Assembly: GCF_000350225.1 (NCBI RefSeq)
Contig: NW_005179388.1
Coordinates: 1 to 47,220, forward strand
DNA: 47,220 nucleotides
DNA from: Chondrus crispus
Lineage: Eukaryota; Rhodophyta; Florideophyceae; Gigartinales; Gigartinaceae
Direction of reading: 5' to 3'
Within the stretch, counting starts at the first letter, position 1; every line of letters begins with the position of its first letter. Below the pieces are notes generated by a model. That model had not been told where the DNA came from. It did not search any database and worked only from the letters and a program-made list of their open reading frames with translations. Made by a program: the position numbers and the translations under genes. Shown here piece after piece: positions 40,024-47,220 of the stretch.

Positions 40024-40836
40024 ATGGGCATCTTACACCGATGCTCATGGCGATTCGCCAATATGTGGACACCAGCCCACAGAACCACCTGCCCGAGGCA
40101 CAAAAAGATATTTGTCGATGTGGATGTTACCCAGATATACATATCTAAGGTTTCCGAGGAGACCAATCGCTGACGAGCCCCCAGTTTCTGCTTCGACATC
40201 GGAGACCCGAGGCCATGAATTGGTCGCAAAGAACTTAACAGACTTTCGCTTAGTTTTGTTGTAGAGTTGGTACTCCGAAGAGGTCTCATAACCGCTTTCG
40301 ATTTGCTGATACCACATTTGAGTCCGTCGGACAAGTTTGGCTCCCGCTTGCAACACCCGCTGGCAAGCCCGCCATCCATGTTACTATGAATGTAGTGCAA
40401 GCACATATTCTCCCGTTAATTTGGATGTCTTGGACCGCAAGTCGCTCATTGCCGACACTATGGCCAATCGATTGAAGAAGCGACCAGCTTGTCGTGCTGA
40501 AGATGGGACTTCTACCACGACGAATGGCGCGTCCCGCTGTCCAGTTCCAATTCCAGCCACGTGTACGTTGAAATGGATTGCTCCACGTCCGTGATGTCCA
40601 CTCGTTCTCAACTTGCTAAGGTTCACAAGCAGTTTTCCATCCATCTGCTGAAAAACGTTTCAACCTGCTACGCCATGCAAGACAGGAGGAAGCTACCCCC
40701 GAAACTCTCGGTGTCCTCCAGGACTTATCAAAGCGATGCGATCCGTGCCAACGAATAAAGAACGCCCTTACTCGTTTTCAGGTGTCTTCGGTGCAGAGAA
40801 TGTTCGCTTCAATGAACGGATACTGCTCCATATCAT

Positions 40837-41617
40837 GTGTATTGGCTCGAACGCAGTACGTCACCTGGTTGACAAATGAACTCGCTTCTCAGCAGCTCGC
40901 TTTCTATCCGTGTAACAACGAAAACGATATGGTCTACCATCCCGAATGATGGGCTATGATATATACTGGACTTCCGAACCGAATGCTAGTCGACCAGGGC
41001 AGTAATCTTGGGGATCTGTTTATCAACATGGATGCAATGACTAATGTTGACGTTCAACGCACTGGGATTGAAGCCCACTCGAGTCTCGGACTGGGAGAGA
41101 GCTATGGCCACCATTCCGCCAGACTCGCCGCAAAAGTATGGCTGATCACGCGAATACCAACCCATAGGTAGCATTGGCAGCAGCTGTTAAGTCGGTGAAC
41201 GACACCCTTATCCGTGAGGGACTAGTTCCATCAGCCCTTGTGTTCGGGGAATTTCTGAGAGCTTACGCCCATTCATAGACCCCTGTCAAGCGCACCACTC
41301 TCGAAGAAAGCGCAGCTATTGCTCATTCCGCTCGCAAGGAAATGGAAAAGCACATGGCCGAGTTGAGAGTGAGGAGAGCCTTGAAGCACAAGACACCGAC
41401 TTCAGCGAACAGACACAATCCGCCGGGAGACCACGTTTTGGTATACAGGGAGAAACTGGTGAATAACCGTATCAGAGAGTGGGTCGGACCGTTTCGGGTA
41501 TCAGACGTAGACGAGTCTAAAAGCTTTTCTATGCGAGGGACACTGTGGTTGGCGCGTCAAGGCCGTTGAATGTCGGGCAAGCCAAGCGGTACCCGGCACC
41601 AGAAATGCTCGCCCATT
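40837..41617 (+). pseudogene. Copia integrase remnant, copy 2
   Basis: The frame 40956-41171 is identical in protein to copy 1 and holds M-L-V-D-Q-G-S-N and G-L-G-E. The C-terminal part is broken by TAG 41276 (copy 1 has GAG) but continues past the copy 1 stop, with D-H-V-L-V-Y-R-E-K-L-V-N-N-R and W-V-G-P-F-R-V (41342-41569). Confidence 0.75.
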
Positions 41618-41622
41618 GGTAA

Positions 41623-42453
41623 ATGGCTGACCTCAAACAGAGCCTGAAAAAGTTTAGCAGTGCTTCCGCTCAAGACCTTAAGATAAACTTGACCGAGATC
41701 ATCAGCCGCATTGATCACCGATCTTCCTCTCCAGGGATGTTGGCAGCCATGCGTGCCGAAATCAAGAGCCTTCTGGAGAGAGGCGCGTTTAAGATTATTC
41801 TCAAGGAGGACGTACCATCAGATGGCAATGTCCTACCTGGTCGGTTCGTTCTGGCGGTAAAATACACAGAAGATGGAAGGATCAAATTCAGGGCGCGATA
41901 CGTGATCGGTGGTCACTAAGACAAGTTCAGTCATCACATGGTTCATTGGGCATCGACACTTCAATCTCAGTCGGTAAGACTTCTTCTGGCTCTCACAGCT
42001 ATATTTGGCTTCAAACTTTGGACGTTGGTCGTTAGAAATGCCCACCTACAGTCCGCAGTGCCTTTGGGGAGGGATATTTTCATCGCCATGCCGGTGCCTG
42101 AGTTCGGATTGAACCCTAAGCAGTGTTTACAGCTGCTCAAGCCGTTTTATGGTTTCTGCGAGTCTGGCGATGTTTGGCATGAAACGCTCGAGAACCACCA
42201 CCGAAATGACTTAGGAATGCATCCAATCCGTTCAGAAACTGCTTTGAATACGCTGATGACCGATGCTTTTTCGAGAGGACTGTCTGGAGGCTATATTGAT
42301 GACCTCATTCGGGCCGGAGATGGTCATTTTCAGTAAGTTTTGATAATGAAAAACAGGACATTCGACATGGCTGAAGACCAGACCCTCCCTTGCACCTTTA
42401 ACGGATTCTCTTTGTCTCACAATTGAGAGGGAGAAGTCATCCAAGACCAACAT
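41623..42453 (+). pseudogene. Copia reverse transcriptase remnant, copy 2
   Basis: Same layout as copy 1: fingers block to TAA 41917, then a second frame to 42336 ending with G-G-Y-I-D-D-L. It keeps A-F-K-I-I-L-K-E-D-V-P and G-R-F-V-L-A-V-K. The catalytic Asp of the T-S-D-V-R block is again replaced (T-L-V-V-R). Confidence 0.85.
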
Positions 42454-42630
42454 GAGTACCTTAGGAAACTCGAACGCCTACCCTCCACGCATCATTCTCG
42501 CACTTCCGATCCATGAGGATGAGGTTAGCCTGGCTGGCTAACACTCGCCATGACTGACTCTTCCAAATATCGCAACTAGCACAAGTGACGAAGGAACGGT
42601 TCGACACATCAAAAGGACGTTATTTGTAAG

Positions 42631-43154
42631 TTGAACAAGGCTGTTAAGTTTGTGGTCGACAATCGTCTGTCGCTCCGAGTTCCAAAGTTGGACAAGAAAT
42701 CACTCCGCATCATCGGATATTTTGACGCGTCATTCGCGAACAACGCTGACTTTTCCTCACAACACGGACATACAATACATGTTTCTTGGGAAATGCCAGT
42801 GGTTCAGTTATTCCGATTAACTTTAAATCCTGTAAGTATAGGCGCGTTACTCGCTCTGCTATCGCAGGCGAATTTATCGCATTCAGCGATCTTTTCGATG
42901 TTGCAGGTACTCTCACTGACGAAGTTGGCCTGGTGCTCGGGAAAAAGTTGGCGGTACGGCTCCTCATAGTTAGCAAGAGCCTTTTCGATGTGATCTCAAA
43001 GGGTTCGCGCACATCGGAGAAGAGGATGATGCTTGACATCGCCGCCGCTCGCGAGGGCTTCAAGACAAAAGTTATTTCGGATATTGGCTTTGACCGCAGT
43101 TCCCAAAACGTTGCAGATGTCTTGACCAAGTCGATGCAACAGCGCTCATTGTAA
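42631..43154 (+). pseudogene. Copia RNase H remnant, copy 2
   Basis: The first frame (42631-42969) has G-Y-F-D-A-S-F-A-N-N. The second (42786-43154) is open through G-N-A-S-G-S-V-I-P-I, R-R-V-T-R-S-A-I-A-G-E-F and the C-terminal S-Q-N-V-A-D-V-L-T-K-S-M-Q-Q. It is better preserved than copy 1, which has a TAG at the T-K position. A shared frameshift separates the two parts. Confidence 0.8.
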
Positions 43155-43736
43155 CGAGTTCTTGCAAACAGTCGCCTCGAAGTCGAATCGGAGCAATGGA
43201 TCATTAGAAGAAAAAAGACGTGAAGAAAAATTTTACTCGGGATGGCTGGTTCGCTTCCGGCTTGAAGGCGCTTGACTCACTACTATGCGAGCTTCCTCGA
43301 TAAGAAGCCTACCAGCATCGTCGCCACGGCATCTACAGAGAAATTTCTCACTTAAACGTATGGGATATCCTTCCGCACTATCGATAATAAGCTTCCGGTT
43401 TGCACCCACGACGAGTGTGTGGTCAACTGCCGTAAGCTAAAGCAGACGAACGACAAACACCCCCTTGGAAGCATTGGAAATGTACGAAAAGCGATTGGAA
43501 TCGTACGAGGCCATTTCCGTTTTTGGGATTCGACGCATTTCGGCGCCCATGCCACGCTCATGCAGGATGAGCAGCTACTCACGAAGACTGAGCAGGTCAT
43601 TCACATTTCTGGCTACCGTGCGGCAGGTATCCACTGCACTGGTCCACAGGAGTTCAAGCTTCGCCTGGGCTTTTCAGGAAGTCAAGTTATACAGTGCATT
43701 GGCCAGAGGGACAAGCAGGGGTGCGACGGATTGCCC

Positions 43737-43748
43737 GAGCGGAGGGAG
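43737..43748 (+). other. Polypurine tract of copia copy 2
   Basis: GAGCGGAGGGAG directly precedes the 3' LTR; one C interrupts the purines compared with copy 1. Confidence 0.65.
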
Positions 43749-44146
43749 TGTCAATTTATAAGCACATCGCCGGCGGGTGGCAGAGACTGGATGGCATTCG
43801 TAATGCATTCCCAATTTTATAGTACTTTTGGGGTGTACACAATTCCCCCAATTTATTTTGGGGGTTTAGATCGAACTGTGCACGCCTACGGTACTCGCCG
43901 GCAGTGCAACATCAGCCACACCATAGAGGTCAGCCGTAGAACAAAATGTAGAAACCAACTCTTCAGTCAGAGAAAATCTACCCTTTTGGTTGACTCCAAC
44001 TTTGGCTCTCCCTCCTCGCTACCCTTTTTCCTTCCACGATCACCACACACGCACCCTTTCTCCAAAGCCCCAAGGCGCCCACGATCCCACCCGCTATATT
44101 GTACCGGTGGGTCGCGTGCACGCGCAATCCACTGATTCCAACGACA
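43749..44146 (+). repeat. Copia 3' LTR, copy 2
   Basis: Starts TGTCAATTTATAAGC and ends AACGACA. It is followed by GTCTAGAC, the same flank as copy 1. Confidence 0.82.
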
Positions 44147-44161
44147 GTCTAGACTAAATAC

Positions 44162-44191
44162 TAGTAGGGTACCCCCTAGTGGGGTACCCCC
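44162..44191. repeat. 15 bp tandem duplication around GGTACC
   Basis: TAGTAGGGTACCCCC is followed by TAGTGGGGTACCCCC, while copy 1 has one unit (14682-14696). It is a small post-duplication change. Confidence 0.85.
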
Positions 44192-44502
44192 TAAGTTGAA
44201 CAAGATTAGAAAAAATAAATGTAAAAAGAAGCAAGGGGGATTAGAGAAAATTTATGACTGTTTAGAAAAGCGACAGTCTCCACGTGGCTTCTTTTCTGAT
44301 TACGGGAGCCAAAAGGCTCATACATCGCCATGAAAAGCGTCTTTCGGCCCGGGGTTTAGAGAAGTTGCAACGACAACAAAGCACCCTTTAGTTGCACGGA
44401 CATTTCACTGGGTGATGCATTTTGACATTGCGATTGTAATTCCAAATCGCTATTCTGGAACGGCGCATCCTCCTGTAATGTCTTCTTGAAGATATCAGCA
44501 CG

Positions 44503-44862
44503 TCAAGCGGGAGTTCCCTTCTTTACTATCTGGAAACGAACCAACAGAGCCCTTCGATAAATGTTGGCATCCTTATAATGGTGCACACGGAAAGCAAGCG
44601 CTTTCTCCAGTAGCCCTAAACATTGTGCTCTAGTCTGCAACAGAGCCTCAGCTGCACGTTGAGCTACAATGGCCTCCGTATCCTGCTTTTCTGCTCGCCT
44701 AGCTTTTCCAATAGCGTCCTTACACCTGGCCAATTGCATCGCGGCATCAGTTATTAGATTCAACCGAGCCGATGTGCCAACATATTCGCGTTTTAGCACA
44801 AAAGGCTGTACTGCCAAACTCTCCTTGTACCCTAAGGGTTTCTTTTCTAGCATTTCTTCCAT
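44503..44862 (-). CDS. Small coiled-coil-like protein near the DDE transposase (copy 2)
   Basis: 119 codons, differing from 15009-15368 at three residues (K-V-R/K-A-R, D-K/D-T, L-Q-E/L-L-E). No known domain is recognised. A partner protein of the Harbinger-type transposase is possible but unproved. Replacements at three of about 119 codons, with few silent changes, do not suggest strong constraint. Confidence 0.35.
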   Translation of the reverse strand: MEEMLEKKPLGYKESLAVQPFVLKREYVGTSARLNLITDAAMQLARCKDAIGKARRAEKQDTEAIVAQRAAEALLQTRAQCLGLLEKALAFRVHHYKDANIYRRALLVRFQIVKKGTPA

Positions 44863-45979
44863 TTACGAACTGTTACCAAAGATGTGTGTGTGATTCTGTA
44901 CTGAAAAGTCGCCAAAGGGAGTTCGACAAGCCGGGCATCATTGCGCCTAGTTGCGCCATTATCAAAGGCAGTGGTGGCCCCGGTTAAATAGTGCTCTTTC
45001 CTTCTCTCGCGCGTGGCCTTTAGGCATAGTGTCGTGGCTGTGGTGTGAGGAGAAGGGGAATGAGCTCTGATTATGGAGAATACCATCTTTAGTAGAATGA
45101 ATTTATGGAAACATAGACATGACTGGTATTGGTCGCATGTGATCATCGCAGTGATGAAATTGTAGTAGATGTCCGCTTAGTTCAAATGTTCATAATCACT
45201 AACCGTCCGTCTACATGATCGGCCACGCAACTGTCGATGTGACGAAGTCGTGAGATGTGTTTGTTTCTTGTGTTGTAGTGAGACTGCTGTATTTACGTAG
45301 AACGTCTACAGTATTATTGTAAAAGGAAGCCGCAGGGTAGTGGACGTCACTAGCTCTCAATGACGCACCCGAAGAACCGTTCTATTCAGCCTGAATACAG
45401 CTCGCTCTGTGTTTCTGTAATACAGCTCGAACCAGACGCAACGCTTTAGCCAAACATCGTTCATATTTACTGATGCCCCAGTTTGCACCAAGGTTGCACC
45501 GATATTGGCTATCCGATGGCAAAAAGGGCGCCGAGTCAGATTCTGCATGTCAAATGGCGCCATTTGCATTTTAAAGACATTGTCTATGAACGAGTTGCAC
45601 TCAAAAGTTGAGTCATTTACCGGCAGAAGCTGAGTCAGAATAAAATTTGCAATGAAGTTTTTGTTCCAGTGGTGGTTGCTCTGTTCAAAAACAAGGGGGA
45701 CATGTACGTGTACTAGAGCCAAACCGCGAGTGATGATGAAATGCGCAAAAACAAATAAAAATAATAGTATCTGTCAGTAGATGCGCACGTACAGTAGAAA
45801 ACCAGTTCGCGCGCACCAAATTCATATCTACACAGTAAAATCGCAATTCACTAGGAAATGCGCAGTACAGCACCTTCACCGCATTTACTGATTAAAATCG
45901 AAGAGAACACAATGCATTACCCGTGCAGTACTCTAAAACAAACCACGTAAATGGAAGGAGATGCGCACGTAACACCTCC
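44863..45979. other. Non-coding or unrecognised region (copy 2)
   Basis: Equivalent to 15369-16485, with the same unrecognised ORFs. One base difference is seen at about 45094 (A here, C in copy 1), then apparent identity. Confidence 0.4.
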
Positions 45980-47053
45980 CTACTCCGTGTCACAGTCATC
46001 AAACAGTGCACGACGCGTGCCACTACACATGCGAACGCTGCGATTTTCTATGTTTTCAACGTGTAAACGGCGCCTCTTTCGCATCTGACTAGTTGATATG
46101 GGCCGTAGGCGATTACGTACACCAGTGCTGTGCTGCCCGTCCTCGAAGCGGAGAGGGCGGGCCCTGACACTCAGATTGGTCAACGCCAGGCACGCTTTGA
46201 ACACGTGCTCGTACAATCCCTCTCCCCAGTGCCACTTCTGAGAAAGTACAGTCCATAAACTGCACATTATCCCAAAGTAGTTTTCTACTATGACACGATC
46301 AGAAGATACTTGGCGATTGTAGTCCACGTCGTCCAATGACAGCGTTGAACGTGCTGGGGTTCGCACCGGATGTACCACACGTAGATCTTCGGCTGCACCT
46401 TGATATCCCTTGTCCGCCAGTATGGCCCAGTAGTCATCCATAAATTCGCTCAATCGTCCCTCATCCGTAAACCGCAAATCACGTACCCCCTTTTTAGATG
46501 CCTCCTCATGAAAGGGTCGATTACGACGAAATATCTCCAGATCCGACACGGAGCCCGGATAGTGCTCCGTGCACCCAATAGCAAGACCAGTAGGCAGTAC
46601 CGAAACTTCCACTTTGTACCCATACAGCTTATGCTTACCGGAGAAGTATCGCCTCCCTTCTGATATATTTCCACTTGGACGATTGCTCTGCTGAAAAGTG
46701 ACGTCGACAGCATATCTCCCGTATTCAAAATTCGAAAACACCCGGTCCTCCAGACGACACTTGGCCATTGTCCATTTTTCTTCGACGCGTGCCACACATA
46801 TATCATACATGCATTCTGATATCATACGTAGAAATCCAGTTATTAAACGTTCGAAAGTAGAACATTTAACAGAAAATAGACGAGCTGTAAAGGTCCATTG
46901 CTGACCATGCTTGAGTACAGTAAGTGTCATAAAGAGAACATCCTGGGCCTTGTACTGTGTTCTTTTACCTCTACCAACACTCCAATTCTTTGACACGTAG
47001 TCTTCAATCATAACCCATAGTTCGAAGAATTGAGAGGAATCAAAATTACACAT
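45980..47053 (-). CDS. DDE_Tnp_4 (Harbinger/PIF-type) transposase, copy 2
   Basis: Encodes the same 357 residues as 16486-17559, including D117, D171, D214, E257 and the S-G-K-H-K-L-Y-G-Y-K hallmark. The same in-frame TAG precedes the ATG. The flanking sequence to the window end also matches copy 1. It is intact, so it could produce transposase if transcribed; nothing here shows that it is. Confidence 0.9.
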   Translation of the reverse strand: MCNFDSSQFFELWVMIEDYVSKNWSVGRGKRTQYKAQDVLFMTLTVLKHGQQWTFTARLFSVKCSTFERLITGFLRMISECMYDICVARVEEKWTMAKCRLEDRVFSNFEYGRYAVDVTFQQSNRPSGNISEGRRYFSGKHKLYGYKVEVSVLPTGLAIGCTEHYPGSVSDLEIFRRNRPFHEEASKKGVRDLRFTDEGRLSEFMDDYWAILADKGYQGAAEDLRVVHPVRTPARSTLSLDDVDYNRQVSSDRVIVENYFGIMCSLWTVLSQKWHWGEGLYEHVFKACLALTNLSVRARPLRFEDGQHSTGVRNRLRPISTSQMRKRRRLHVENIENRSVRMCSGTRRALFDDCDTE

Positions 47054-47220
47054 TGCCTAAATAGATTGAGAACCTCCGTCATTGTAAAACGTGTCATAAA
47101 TCGGACAATTGGAGTCGTTCTCATCATCGCTGGCGACCACGTCGTCGTCAATGTGATCGACGATTCATTGACGTGTCGGTTGGTGATGTCCGAAAGAGCC
47201 TGAACAGCGCGGGAGGAATT

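Larger units (their letters stand above)
38492..44146 (+). mobile_element. Degenerate Ty1/copia element, copy 2 (5' truncated)
   Basis: Starts abruptly at the equivalent of copy 1 position 7935, so it lacks the 5' LTR, primer site and leader. From there it follows copy 1 to the 3' LTR and beyond. It lacks the 1,038 bp insert and the 40-base fold-back insert of copy 1. Coding blocks share older lesions with copy 1 (for example TAA after G-G-H at 41917) and have private ones (TAG 41276). Confidence 0.9.
38492..47220. repeat. Segmental duplication, copy 2 (partner 7935-17726)
   Basis: The left edge is the GnT-I/copia junction, with GTTATA shared by both sides. The right edge is not reached: the match is still perfect at the window end. 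Similarity rises from a few percent difference in the copia part to apparent identity from about 45110 onward, by eye. Confidence 0.92.

Noticed and set aside
1..47220. tRNA, rRNA and CRISPR loci
   Set aside because: No cloverleaf with a T-loop GGTTCGAATCC pattern, no rRNA motif and no regularly spaced repeats were seen.

Overview
This is nuclear DNA of a eukaryote, and most of what can be recognised in it is transposable-element sequence. I see no operons, no ribosome-binding sites, and no rRNA, tRNA or CRISPR. Coding blocks are long and uninterrupted, so the genome looks intron-poor. The mix of copia, a Gag-bearing LTR element, Harbinger-type DDE, CACTA Tnp2-like and pogo-type DDE genes, together with a GnT-I (MGAT1-like) relic, suggests a TE-rich alga or similar protist. 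A multicellular red alga is my best guess, at low confidence.

Region 1 (1-6740) is a nest of three elements. A pogo/Tigger-type transposase relic (plus strand, from 5710) is interrupted at its left by LTR element B (minus strand, LTR 5016-5709). B's gag is cut off just after its zinc knuckle by a relative, element A (LTR 2161-2820, gag 2080 to the window edge). Both have the same primer-binding site and a gag frame that starts inside the LTR and reads through the primer-binding site. The LTRs carry stem-loops and repeated CACGTG palindromes.

Region 2 (7150-14667) is a decayed copia element with both LTRs, a polypurine tract and recognisable gag, integrase, RT and RNase H pieces. A 1,038 bp TG...CA element, probably a solo LTR, sits inside it with a perfect 5 bp target duplication. 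Next (14668-17726) comes a minus-strand unit with an intact DDE_Tnp_4 transposase and a small coiled-coil-like ORF. All of 7935-17726 recurs in direct orientation at 38492-47220, about 30 kb away. The second copy lacks the copia 5' end and the 1,038 bp insert, so it shows the empty site.

Region 3 (17727-36360) holds the only long intact gene that is not obviously a transposon gene: a WD40 / coiled-coil / small-residue hydrophobic protein (18568-20604). Around it lie a palindrome-ended MITE (24078-24544), a retropepsin-like scrap, two Tnp2-like (CACTA) relics (22.8-23.5 kb and 32.5-34.8 kb), a second solo-LTR-like element rich in CACGTG (27657-28461), and long AT-rich stretches in which I recognise nothing.

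Region 4 (36360-38491) has two unrecognised small ORFs, then a dead GnT-I gene whose conserved tryptophans have become stop codons. Its 3' end is fused at 38492 to the truncated second copia copy. No pathway links the genes; the window is mainly a record of insertion, nesting, duplication and decay.
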